Source: an uncultured Myxococcales bacterium (lineage in GTDB: Bacteria; Myxococcota_A; Polyangia; Nannocystales; Nannocystaceae). From it: a stretch of 39,667 bases of DNA. Made by a program: the position numbers and the translations under genes. The notes under the pieces are model-generated. The model worked only from the letters and a program-made list of their open reading frames with translations, did not search any database and was not told the origin of the DNA. Each line of letters opens with the position of its first letter. The stretch's first letter is position 1. The stretch lies in contig CADEGN010000042.1 in assembly GCA_902826865.1 (NCBI GenBank), positions 1 to 39,667 of the forward strand. Reading direction: 5' to 3'. Below are positions 32,234 through 39,667 of this stretch, piece after piece.

Positions 32234-34456
32234 CTATGGCGCGCGGACCGTGGCGGCGAGGCGATAGGTGAACTGCCCCGCGGCACCCATCGCGAGCGCG
32301 GCGGCGCGGACCTGCACGTAGTAGGTGCCCGCGGGCAGGTTATGGGCGGCCAGCACGCTGGGTTCGCTCCCCGTGCCGTCGAGCCGTGAGCAGAACCCAC
32401 GGCCGCCGTCGTTCGCTTCGGCCAGCTGGGTACCGTTGGGGTTGTAGAGGGTGATCCGGGTGTCGACGCCCAGGCTCTCGCAGGTTTCAACGCCAAGCGC
32501 GCCTTCGATGGTCTCGAGGCGGACAGAGCCGCCTTGCGGGACCGCCAACGCGTAGACGTCGCTATCGGCGTTGAGCGAGTGATCGCCGAACACGAACGTC
32601 TCTTCGGCCTGCACGTTCGCGGCGTCGATCGTCTCGTTGGGCTCGGTCTCGCTGCCGCCGTCGGCGTAGAACTGGGCCTCAAGGACGTACTGGGAGATGG
32701 TGGTGTTGTTGCCGGTTTCGCTCACCTCCGCGTAGTAGGTCCCGGCCGCCAGTGGGTAGACGATCGCCGAACATGACGCGATGCCGTCGGTGTTGCTGTT
32801 GATCAAAGTCGCGCCGGCCGCGTTCAGCAGGCGAAGCGTCGTGGTGATGCCTCCGGTGCAATCGTGCAAGCCGCTAAACGTCTCGAGCCGGAGCACCCCA
32901 TCGGCGGCCACGTTGATGCGATAGGTGTCGACGTCGGCGAGGGCGCCGACGGATCCGATGATTGCGGTGGTTGGCGTCGCGCTCGAAATCGAAACCGGAG
33001 CCGCGTCGGCTTGGGGTGTCGTGCCGTTCGGCTCCACCTCAGCGATGCCACCTTCGATCCCACATGTTGCGTTGCAGCCGTCGCCGATGTCGAGGTTCCC
33101 GTCGTCGCATTGCTCGCCCGCATCGAGGGCCAGGTTGCCGCAGCCGACGGGGTTGAGCGCGAGCTGCACGAAGTAGCGCGTGATCGCGCTGTTGTCGCCG
33201 GAGTCGATGGCGTGGAGGTACACGGTTTCCCCCGCGGCCACGGAGAAATTCACGATGCGCGAGCAGTTGCCGATCCCGGTGTTGTCGTCGGAGGCGAGCG
33301 CGGCTCCGTCGGCCGCGCGAATCGTCACGAACGTGTCGGCCGTGGCGCAGGTGCCAAGCCCAGCGCCCCCGAAGGTCTCGACGGTGAGCAGCTGCGTGAC
33401 GCCGAGTGGGTTGTTCACCGCGAACACATCGTCGTCCCCGGCCGGACTGATTGCCGCGGAGATGGTGACGTCGTCGGTGAACGGACCGTTGGCGTTGGCG
33501 GCGCTGAAGTCGTCCGTAGCAACGGCGACCATCGTGTCGTCGTTTGGCTCGGTCTCGGCGACGGCGGGGTAGCACGAGAATAGATCGAAGCTGCACATCG
33601 CGTCGCAACCGAGCGCTCCACCGGCGCCGCCGAGGGTCAGGCAGGTTTGCCCCGCCAGGTTGGTGGAGTCGCAGGCCTCGCCCGCGTCGAGTTGACCGTC
33701 CCCGCACACCGTACAGGCCGTGTCGTCATACGCAGTGCAGTCGTCGGCGCACGCGAGCGTCCCGCCGTCAAAGCCCTGGCTGAGGCAATCTTCGCCGCTG
33801 AGCTGGTTGGTGTCGCAGACCTCGTCGCCCTCGAGGATGTCGTTGCCGCACACGAAGTCGACGCAGCCGCTCTCGTCGTAGGCGGCACAACCGGCGGCGC
33901 ACGCCAAGGTGCCCGCGTCGTGGCCGAAGGTGAGGCAGTCCGCGCCGGCGAGCTGGTCACCGTCGCAGATCTCGCGGCCCTCGAGGATGCCGTTGCCACA
34001 GGAGAACATCACGCAGGCGGTCGTGTCGAAGCTCAGGCAGTCGGCAGCGCACGCGAGCTCACCGGCGTCGAAATTCTGGCTGACGCAGTCCTCGTCGTTG
34101 AGATCATCCGGCTCGCACACTTCGCTGCCGGTGATGCTGCCGTCGCCGCAGACATCGCCCACCCCGGTGCTCGAGGAGCTCGCGTCACCGGTGGTCGAAC
34201 CGGTGCTGGTGCCCTCGGAGCCGGTGGAACCCGTGGTGCCCGACGAGCTGGACTCGCCGGCAGCCGGGGTGTCCGGCGCGGTCCCGACACTTGTGTCGGG
34301 CGATGACGTCGTGGACTGGCCGGTGCTTTCGGAGCTGGAGCTGGAGGTGGAGCTGGTGCCCGAGGAGCTGCCCTCGGTGACCGCGGCTCCGTCATCACCG
34401 CACGCGGATACGATCGTCGGAATCGTAAGGGTCAGGCAAAGCTTGAAACGTTGCAC
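32234..34456 (-). CDS. Large Cys-rich and PPC-domain surface lipoprotein
   Basis: 740 residues from GTG 34456, chosen because it begins the signal MQRFKLCLTLTIPTIVSAC (Cys19); the frame continues 93 bases upstream without protein-like content. A Ser/Thr/Gly linker (about 25-100) is typical of Nannocystaceae-type lipoproteins. Next come four or five Cys-rich repeats of about 45 residues, each opening with CGDG or CGNG and containing E-x-CD (CGNGILEGREICDGD, CGNDILEGDEVCDTN, CGDGQLDAGEACDST), like the myxobacterial DUF4215-type repeats. Then follow three PPC-like beta domains (beginning ETEPNDDT, EVEPNGTT, ETEPNETI), the second preceded by another Cys-rich repeat (GEQCDDGNLDIGDGCNATC). It is probably exposed outside the cell and may be the output or sensor of the ECF/FecR pair encoded 92 bases upstream. 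Confidence 0.82.
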   Translation of the reverse strand: MQRFKLCLTLTIPTIVSACGDDGAAVTEGSSSGTSSTSSSSSESTGQSTTSSPDTSVGTAPDTPAAGESSSSGTTGSTGSEGTSTGSTTGDASSSSTGVGDVCGDGSITGSEVCEPDDLNDEDCVSQNFDAGELACAADCLSFDTTACVMFSCGNGILEGREICDGDQLAGADCLTFGHDAGTLACAAGCAAYDESGCVDFVCGNDILEGDEVCDTNQLSGEDCLSQGFDGGTLACADDCTAYDDTACTVCGDGQLDAGEACDSTNLAGQTCLTLGGAGGALGCDAMCSFDLFSCYPAVAETEPNDDTMVAVATDDFSAANANGPFTDDVTISAAISPAGDDDVFAVNNPLGVTQLLTVETFGGAGLGTCATADTFVTIRAADGAALASDDNTGIGNCSRIVNFSVAAGETVYLHAIDSGDNSAITRYFVQLALNPVGCGNLALDAGEQCDDGNLDIGDGCNATCGIEGGIAEVEPNGTTPQADAAPVSISSATPTTAIIGSVGALADVDTYRINVAADGVLRLETFSGLHDCTGGITTTLRLLNAAGATLINSNTDGIASCSAIVYPLAAGTYYAEVSETGNNTTISQYVLEAQFYADGGSETEPNETIDAANVQAEETFVFGDHSLNADSDVYALAVPQGGSVRLETIEGALGVETCESLGVDTRITLYNPNGTQLAEANDGGRGFCSRLDGTGSEPSVLAAHNLPAGTYYVQVRAAALAMGAAGQFTYRLAATVRAP

Positions 34457-34548
34457 CGCACGACGATACCCGATCTGTTGCGCGGGCGGGTGCGGCGCGG
34501 AGTGGGGCGGGGATGGTCGCGCGCGCGCGCACGACCTCGCACCAAGCA

Positions 34549-35973
34549 CTACCCGTCTTCTTGGTCACCCAAGCACCGCGGCGAACCCGTGAAGCCTTTG
34601 CTGGCCCAACCGTTTTTGGCCGTATGCACCTCGAACGCACGCGCGGCGCCCAGGCGCTCGGCAAGTGCACGCTCGAAACGATCACCGGCCGTGAGCAAGT
34701 CGTACCAGTGCTGCTGGCCGGGCGAGAGCTCGTCGCCGGTCGGTGGCGGGCGCCGCCCCGCCAGCGTTGCACTCAAGATGTCTTGGGCGGAAAGTCGTGC
34801 ATTGGGGTCGCGTCCCTCGGCGAGGCGGCCGACCTCGGCCGTGAGGCCCCGGTTGCTGAGCTCCTGGCCGACTTTCAGCTCGCCCCCAAGCTTGGCGTAG
34901 AGGTCGAGGAGGCGTGCATGGGTGTCGTTGTGGAACTCCTGCGAGGTTTCCTGAAGTTGCTGTCGTTCCGTCGGCGATAGCCCGGTTAGCTCGGCGAGGT
35001 CGCTCAAATCGGGGTTCGGCTCGTAGAGCGCGTCCGGCTGGTCGTACGCCACGGCACCGCAGTCCGCTCGCCGATCGAGGACCGCTTGCGAGGGTTCCAA
35101 GAGCGAGCATCCGTCCTGACCGACGCCTGCCCAGCAGCGCTCCACGTCGTCGTGGCCGGCCGGGGAATCAGCTGTCTCGGACCGAGCCTCCGCGGGAGCG
35201 TGGGCCTGCGACTTGGCCCGCGCAAGTTCGGCTCGCGCGGCACGTAGATCGGAGCGCAAGGCATCGAGTTCGTTTCGCGCGGGCGTTTCGTGATCACTTG
35301 CTTCGTCCACCCGCGACCGTCGCTCGGGCGGTCGTCCGCCCCGAACTTCCGCGACCTCGCCCGGCGACAGTTCCATGTCGCCATGGTCGCTTGCGATCAC
35401 GACCCGACCCTCGTATAGGGTCACAACCAGAAGAGCTCCGACGCCAGCCGCAGCCGCAGCTGTCGCCACCGATTTCGCCTTGCGATCCATTGGATCCACC
35501 TCGACTTCAAAACTGGTTCCTAAAACAGAGATCTTTGCATGTGGCGTCGAAACCTCGAAGGGGCGTCCAGGCTCCACGCGGTAAAAGGTGCGTCCACTCG
35601 CCTGGCGCACACGGGCGGTTCCGTCGCCTTCGATCCTCCACTCCAGTTCGGTGCCAGCCTCCAGCACCGCGATCGCTCGTTCGCCGAGTTCGACCGTGGT
35701 GCGGGCAGAGGCGACGAGCTCACCCGTCTGTACCGTCACGCGGCCGGCAAGTGCAACGATGACAAGCGCCGCGGCCACGCCGATCGCAACCGACCACAGC
35801 CATACGGTGCTGCGGGGGCGCCGGTGCGGTCGCCCGGTGGTACGGGTGAACCGATCGGACGCGGCCGGCGTTCGCGCCTGTCGCTGGGCAATCGTCTGTA
35901 GCGTCCGATCGGCAAACCCCGGGGGGGCTCCTTCGACCTGCCACACCGCGTACGCATCATGCTCGGATGTCAT
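34549..35973 (-). CDS. FecR-domain transmembrane regulator of the ECF sigma factor
   Basis: 474 residues. A cytoplasmic N-terminus (about 55 residues) precedes one membrane helix (56-77) and a periplasmic FecR domain (about 84-212: GERAIAVLEAGTELEW, FYRVEPGRPFEVSTPHAKISV, LGTSFEVEVD, LYEGRVVIASDHGDMELSPGEVAEV). An Ala-rich hydrophobic insertion (KSVATAAAAAGVGALLVVT, about 167-185) interrupts a FecR strand pair. A coiled coil (about 233-258) and a helical C-terminal domain with four Cys follow. The start overlaps the sigma gene by 17 bases, so they are co-translated. FecR-like proteins relay a surface signal to an ECF sigma factor, either restraining or activating it. Confidence 0.85.
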   Translation of the reverse strand: MTSEHDAYAVWQVEGAPPGFADRTLQTIAQRQARTPAASDRFTRTTGRPHRRPRSTVWLWSVAIGVAAALVIVALAGRVTVQTGELVASARTTVELGERAIAVLEAGTELEWRIEGDGTARVRQASGRTFYRVEPGRPFEVSTPHAKISVLGTSFEVEVDPMDRKAKSVATAAAAAGVGALLVVTLYEGRVVIASDHGDMELSPGEVAEVRGGRPPERRSRVDEASDHETPARNELDALRSDLRAARAELARAKSQAHAPAEARSETADSPAGHDDVERCWAGVGQDGCSLLEPSQAVLDRRADCGAVAYDQPDALYEPNPDLSDLAELTGLSPTERQQLQETSQEFHNDTHARLLDLYAKLGGELKVGQELSNRGLTAEVGRLAEGRDPNARLSAQDILSATLAGRRPPPTGDELSPGQQHWYDLLTAGDRFERALAERLGAARAFEVHTAKNGWASKGFTGSPRCLGDQEDG

Positions 35974-36535
35974 GGTCTACCTCCACGATTCGACAAAGCA
36001 GCGATCGCGCGCGGGATAGTCGAGAACCAACTGTGCTCTCGTCGATGTCGAGGATCTCGGCGATCTCTGCGTACTCCAGGCCGTGATAGACGCGGAGCAC
36101 GAACACCGCCCGCTGCCCGTCGGGCAGATCCGCCACCGCATTGGCGATCCGAATCGCAAGGCCGCGGTGTTCGAGCGTCTGCTCGATCGTCGTCGCCGCG
36201 ATCGCTTCATCGTCGAGGGGCAATGCATCCGGCCGGCGAAGGTTGCGGCGCAGTTCGTCGATGGCGAGGCGCGTGGCGATGGTTAAGATCCACGTCGACA
36301 ACCGCGCACACTTTGGATCAAACCGATCGAGATGCTCGAAAGTTCGGACGAACGTTTCTTGGGCGAGGTCCTCGAGGATGGCGTCGGCAGCCCGCCCGAT
36401 CGTCAGTCTCCGAAGCAATCCGAAAACGCGATCTTGGTAGCATAGGACCAGCGCCCGACAGGCCGCCGGGTCCCGTCGGCGAGCGTCCGCCAACATCTTG
36501 GCGTCGAGCTCGCATCCGGGTCTCGCCGCCGTCAT
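35957..36535 (-). CDS. ECF RNA polymerase sigma factor
   Basis: 192 residues from ATG 36535. Region 2 is clear (ALVLCYQDRVFGLLRRL, ILEDLAQETFVRTFEHLDRF, LSTWILTIATRLAIDELRR), as is region 4 (LPDGQRAVFVLRVYHGLEYAEIAEIL, DESTVGSRLSRARSLL). The linker and regions 1 and 3 are absent, as in group IV sigma factors. The 17-base overlap with the FecR gene indicates that FecR controls it. Targets probably include the surface lipoprotein genes beside it. The upstream gap of 92 bases after the vWA gene contains a run of seven A (36575-36581, plus strand), so transcript boundaries are unclear. No ECF-type promoter was identified with confidence. Confidence 0.95.
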   Translation of the reverse strand: MTAARPGCELDAKMLADARRRDPAACRALVLCYQDRVFGLLRRLTIGRAADAILEDLAQETFVRTFEHLDRFDPKCARLSTWILTIATRLAIDELRRNLRRPDALPLDDEAIAATTIEQTLEHRGLAIRIANAVADLPDGQRAVFVLRVYHGLEYAEIAEILDIDESTVGSRLSRARSLLCRIVEVDHDIRA

Positions 36536-36627
36536 TCATCGAGGTTGTACGCAGGCCGGCGGTCGATCTTCCGAGAAAAAAATGTCCCAGGATCTCGAGG
36601 GGTTGGAAGGGTGCGAGGCGCGCCGGT

Positions 36628-37989
36628 TCACTTCGCGAGCATGGTCGGGCACCCGAACTGGATCGAGATCTCGGCCATCGTGAACCCCTGGATCGCCGCG
36701 CAGGTCTGCGGGCACAGCACGATCGCCGTGGGGGCCGCGGGATCGTCGTAGTACCAGCGATCGTCCGCGCCGGCGCATTCGGCCGGGCTCTCGACGTGGC
36801 TGAACTCGACGGTTGTATCCGTGTCGTCGCGGAATTCGACGTTGACCTGGGTTGGGTCCAAGGCTTGCCCGTCGGGCGGGGTGGGGATCGAGAACTCGCA
36901 CGCCAGCCCCGCGCCGACCGTGACTTGCTCGGCGATGGCATCGAAGATCGGCTGGAACTCCTGGCTGCACAGGTCGCCGAACACGCCCATCGTTTCCTCG
37001 GTCAGCTGACGGTATACGGTCCCCTCCTCCGCCGAGATCACGCAGCACGCATGGTTCTCGAGGCACGACTGGACCGGATCCTGCGCTGCCGCGATCGCGT
37101 GGACGCGGACCGGCACGTAGGTGGGGTCGAGGCCGGCCCACATCGTGGTGAAGTCGGCCGCGGACAGAGTTGAGTCGGCGTCGCTGATGACGATCACGTG
37201 CTTCGCTGCGGTTGCTCGCATGGCACCGGCCCACATCGGGTGGGTCGCGATCAGCTCTGCGAGCGCGTCGTTGCTTTCGACCAGCCGGTCGATGTGGGTG
37301 TAAAGCGGGGGGTTGTTGTCGTCGGCGGGACAGGATCCGCTGCCGAGCGGCGGATCGATGCAAATGCCCTTGCCGTTCCCGGGATACGACGAGATGAGCA
37401 CCACGTGCGGATCGATCTCCGCCGCGACCATCTGGGTCGAGAACGCATTCATGTTCGCCTGGACCGCGGCGGCCTCGAAATCCATGCTGCCGCTGTTGTC
37501 GACGACGATCAGGATGTCTGCGGGCTGCCGATCGACGTCGGACATCACCGGGACGCTCGTGCACGCGTCGTCGCCGGTGGACGATTCGCTTCCGCCGCCG
37601 CCGGTATCGGACTTCGGGCCGTCGTCGCCCGCGCTCGTCCCCTCGCTGCCCGGCGCGCACGCCCCGTTCGCGCAGCCGCAGACGAGGTCGACGTCGGCAC
37701 AACAATCCCCGAAGCCGGCGCACTCATCGTCGCACCAGCAGGCACCGGCGGATTGTCCGCCGCAGTACGTTGTGTCGCCGGACGCACACGAGCCGGCCCG
37801 TTCCGATTTGCCGAGCGGAGCACGCTCGGGCGCGGGCTGGTCGTGGCCCGCACCCAAGGGGTCGCAGGCGGGCGTTGCCAATCCGCATGCCAGTGCGAGC
37901 GCGGCGAGCCGCGCCGGGCGGTCGGTGGGAGATCGCGCAAGGACGGCGGATGCGGGCGGAACGCGGGCGGGCGAACGCAGGTGGGCCAT
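36628..37989 (-). CDS. Lipoprotein with somatomedin-B-like and von Willebrand A domains
   Basis: 453 residues from ATG 37989, chosen because it gives a signal peptide ending LATPAC (Cys42). ATG 38094 overlaps the kinase stop (ATGA) and would add 35 residues before the signal, so a coupled longer start cannot be excluded. Residues 68-104 hold eight Cys in the somatomedin-B pattern, ending CWCDDECAGFGDCCADVD plus LVC. A Gly/Ser/Asp linker leads to a vWA domain (about 155-360) with MIDAS residues DNSGS (D164, S166, S168), IVISDADST and VRVHAIAAA. The last 90 residues have paired Cys. Both domains bind proteins in animals; a surface adhesion or recognition role is inferred. Confidence 0.82.
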   Translation of the reverse strand: MAHLRSPARVPPASAVLARSPTDRPARLAALALACGLATPACDPLGAGHDQPAPERAPLGKSERAGSCASGDTTYCGGQSAGACWCDDECAGFGDCCADVDLVCGCANGACAPGSEGTSAGDDGPKSDTGGGGSESSTGDDACTSVPVMSDVDRQPADILIVVDNSGSMDFEAAAVQANMNAFSTQMVAAEIDPHVVLISSYPGNGKGICIDPPLGSGSCPADDNNPPLYTHIDRLVESNDALAELIATHPMWAGAMRATAAKHVIVISDADSTLSAADFTTMWAGLDPTYVPVRVHAIAAAQDPVQSCLENHACCVISAEEGTVYRQLTEETMGVFGDLCSQEFQPIFDAIAEQVTVGAGLACEFSIPTPPDGQALDPTQVNVEFRDDTDTTVEFSHVESPAECAGADDRWYYDDPAAPTAIVLCPQTCAAIQGFTMAEISIQFGCPTMLAK

Positions 37990-38090
37990 GCCCAGAAGGG
38001 CTCGCGATGGCTCGGAGGTCGCGCCGTTGTCGAAGCGAGCTGACTCACAGCTGAGCTGGCGGACGCGCGGCTGGAGAAACGCGGTCGTGT

Positions 38091-39667
38091 TCATCGAGGG
38101 GCCGCGTGGCGCGAAAGCCAGGTGCGCGCGTCCTTGAGGTCGCGAACATGGGCTGATCCGGCGGCCTCGAACGCTTGCGCGGCCTGCACTGCCAATCGGC
38201 GAGCCTCGCTGCGATCGCTACCTTCGTCCCAGAGCGCGCGGGCGAGCATCATGCGTGCCGTCGCCAGCTTCGGCGCGGGCACCTGTGCGTGCTCGCGTAT
38301 GGCCACGGCCCGGCGGGCGAGGGCGACCGCGTCGGCGGTCCGATGCTGTGCGTGGGCGATCTCGGCGAGGCCGACGAGCGGCCTGGCGACGTCGGGATGG
38401 TTGGGACCCAGCTCTCGTTCCCAGATGTTGAGGGCGCGCTCGAATAACGGCTGCGCGTCTGCGTACGCGCCCGTCGCCCAATGGTCGGTCGCGAGGCTGT
38501 TGAGGCTGAGGGCAACGTCGGGGTGGTTAGGGCCGTGCGCTTGTTCCCGGATGGCGAGGGCGCGCTCGTCCAGCGCCAGCGCCTGGGCGTAGGCGCCCGT
38601 CGCATGATGGACGCTCGCGATGTTGTGGAGCATAGAGGCAACGATGGGGTGGTTAGGGCCGAGCGCTTGTTCGAAGATGGCGAGGGCGCGCTCCTGCAGC
38701 GCCAGCGCCTGCGCGTACGCGCCGGTCGCAAAGTGGACGCTCGCGAGGTTGTTGAGGCTCGAGGCAACGTTGGGATGTTCTGGGCCGAGCGCTCGTTCTT
38801 GGATGGCGAGGGAGCGCTCGTGCAGCGCTAGCGCCTGCGGGTACGCACCCATCGCCTGATGGGCGGCAGCCAGGTTGTTGAGGCTCGCTGCAACGTCGGG
38901 GTGGTTAGGGCCGAGCGCTCGTTCCCGGATGGCAAGGGCGCGCTCGTGCAGCGCCAGCGCCTGCGCGTACGCGCCCATCGCCCGATGGACGGTAGCGAGG
39001 TTGTTGAGACCCGTGGCAACGTAGGGATGTTCAGGGCCGAGCGTTCGTTCGTGGACGGCGAGGGCGCGCTCGTGCAGCGCTTGCGCCTCCATGTACGCAC
39101 CGGTTGCCTTGTGGACGAGGGCCCGGTTGTTGTCGAGCGCGGCCCCGAGCAGCCCCGCTTCGTCGGCCAATGCTTTCATTCCCAGCTCCGCGATGCGCGA
39201 CCACCTTCGTCCGTCCTCGGCCCGGGCCAGGTTGAGTCCGACGGTGGACACGAGCGAGATGCTCGCCCCCGCGGCGAGCTCGGCTTCACCGGCCGCGGCA
39301 GCAAGGAAGTACGCCTCCTCGAGTTCGGCCTCGGCCTCGGCGTAGTCGCCTTTGGCGTCGTTCACACGACCCACGAGCAGCTGCGCGGCGGCCACAAGCG
39401 GTGGCCAGTCGAGTTCGCGCGCGTGCTTGAGGGCCGCTCGCGCACTGGCGAATGCGGCGTCGTACTGGCCAGCCACCTGCAGCGCGCCCGCGCGGGACAG
39501 CTCGGCCCGCACCGCTTCGATCGTTGCACGGTCCTCGCCGACGGGCGGCGCCGGCAGACGAGCGAGCCGATCGGCGTTGATGCAGGGCTCGATCTGGGCC
39601 AGCCCTGCCGCGCCCGTCACCGCCTTGTGGACTCCTTCTGCGTCGGCCCGCGATAGCTCGTCGACCA
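38091..39667 (-). CDS. TPR protein, probably C-terminal part of a Ser/Thr protein kinase (partial)
   Basis: The frame is open through the right edge, so the 5' part is missing; GTG 39620 is only an internal option. The visible start (VDELSRADAEGVHKAV, then PCINADRLARLPAPP) matches the linker that follows the kinase domain in myxobacterial kinase-TPR proteins, hence the inference. Six full 42-residue kinesin-light-chain-like TPR units follow, with the pattern NNLA-x-x-H-x-A-x-GAYAQAL then HERALAIRERALGPNHPDV, plus a degenerate seventh. The DNA repeats at about 126-base spacing (roughly 38390-39140). TPR units bind partner proteins. The stop overlaps the extended start of the vWA lipoprotein gene (ATGA at 38094), so the kinase and surface protein may be co-expressed. 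Confidence 0.8.
   Translation of the reverse strand, partial: VDELSRADAEGVHKAVTGAAGLAQIEPCINADRLARLPAPPVGEDRATIEAVRAELSRAGALQVAGQYDAAFASARAALKHARELDWPPLVAAAQLLVGRVNDAKGDYAEAEAELEEAYFLAAAAGEAELAAGASISLVSTVGLNLARAEDGRRWSRIAELGMKALADEAGLLGAALDNNRALVHKATGAYMEAQALHERALAVHERTLGPEHPYVATGLNNLATVHRAMGAYAQALALHERALAIRERALGPNHPDVAASLNNLAAAHQAMGAYPQALALHERSLAIQERALGPEHPNVASSLNNLASVHFATGAYAQALALQERALAIFEQALGPNHPIVASMLHNIASVHHATGAYAQALALDERALAIREQAHGPNHPDVALSLNSLATDHWATGAYADAQPLFERALNIWERELGPNHPDVARPLVGLAEIAHAQHRTADAVALARRAVAIREHAQVPAPKLATARMMLARALWDEGSDRSEARRLAVQAAQAFEAAGSAHVRDLKDARTWLSRHAAPR
38390..39140 (-). repeat. Tandem 126-base TPR-coding repeats
   Basis: Within the TPR gene, units of about 126 bases (42 codons) recur six times with high DNA similarity. 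Landmarks on the plus strand are GAGGGCGCGCTCGTGCAGCG and GCGTACGCGCCC. The closeness at DNA level, not only protein level, indicates recent internal duplication. Confidence 0.8.

Overview
The window is about 40 kb of very GC-rich DNA with tightly packed genes on both strands. It reads as a myxobacterial chromosome, most likely the Nannocystis/Plesiocystis side of the group. This is an inference from gene content: many lipoproteins with Ser/Thr/Gly-rich or Asp/Gly-rich linkers, a type II secretion gspN, a DUF1592/DUF1552 pair, a kinase-type TPR protein, an ECF sigma/FecR pair, Cys-rich and PPC-repeat surface proteins, and a lexA promoter with a partial match to the deltaproteobacterial SOS box. 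I see no rRNA, CRISPR array, integrase, intact insertion sequence or prophage.

Layout. Positions 1-8321 (+): a coupled run of gspM (tail), gspN, a MutM/Fpg-family glycosylase, a lipoprotein cytochrome c, lnt, rsmE, an FG-GAP lipoprotein, a small membrane protein and a membrane-anchored phosphodiesterase. Many of these genes overlap by four bases. Positions 8375-12372 (-): a membrane sulfatase-superfamily enzyme with an embedded MopE-type metal-binding motif, then thiC under a TPP riboswitch. Positions 12503-16556: a zinc-ribbon membrane protein, a divergent RelA/SpoT-like protein (-), small proteins, and lexA (+) with two candidate operators. Positions 16665-20548: a TonB-like protein, a lipoprotein cyclophilin (-) and a lipoprotein. 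Positions 20737-20919: tRNA-Ile(GAT) and tRNA-Ala(TGC) without rRNA genes.

Positions 21244-23935: a lipoprotein, a K+-channel-like protein (-), and a hypothetical protein (-). Positions 24021-29298 (-): a tandemly duplicated DUF1592/DUF1552 cassette; in the upstream copy DUF1592 is deleted down to about 95 bp, while promoter and DUF1552 remain. Positions 29335-31020: DUF3817 protein, DUF1801 protein with a histone-H1-like tail (-), lone ExbD-type protein. Positions 31067-39667 (-), read from the right edge: a TPR protein (probably the C-terminal part of a Ser/Thr kinase cut by the edge), a somatomedin-B-like/vWA lipoprotein, an ECF sigma factor, its FecR-type partner, a large Cys-rich/PPC lipoprotein, and class I fructose-bisphosphate aldolase.

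How the genes may work together. The right end looks like a cell-surface signalling locus: cytoplasmic sensing (TPR/kinase), a transmembrane FecR regulator, an ECF sigma factor and two large extracytoplasmic adhesion-type lipoproteins. The left end mixes envelope biogenesis (secretion, lipoprotein acylation) with housekeeping repair and rRNA modification. The most unusual items are the RelA/SpoT-like protein, the decayed DUF1592/DUF1552 duplication, the somatomedin-B-like fold next to a vWA domain, and the metal-motif sulfatase. Functions are read from sequence motifs by eye; no database search was possible.
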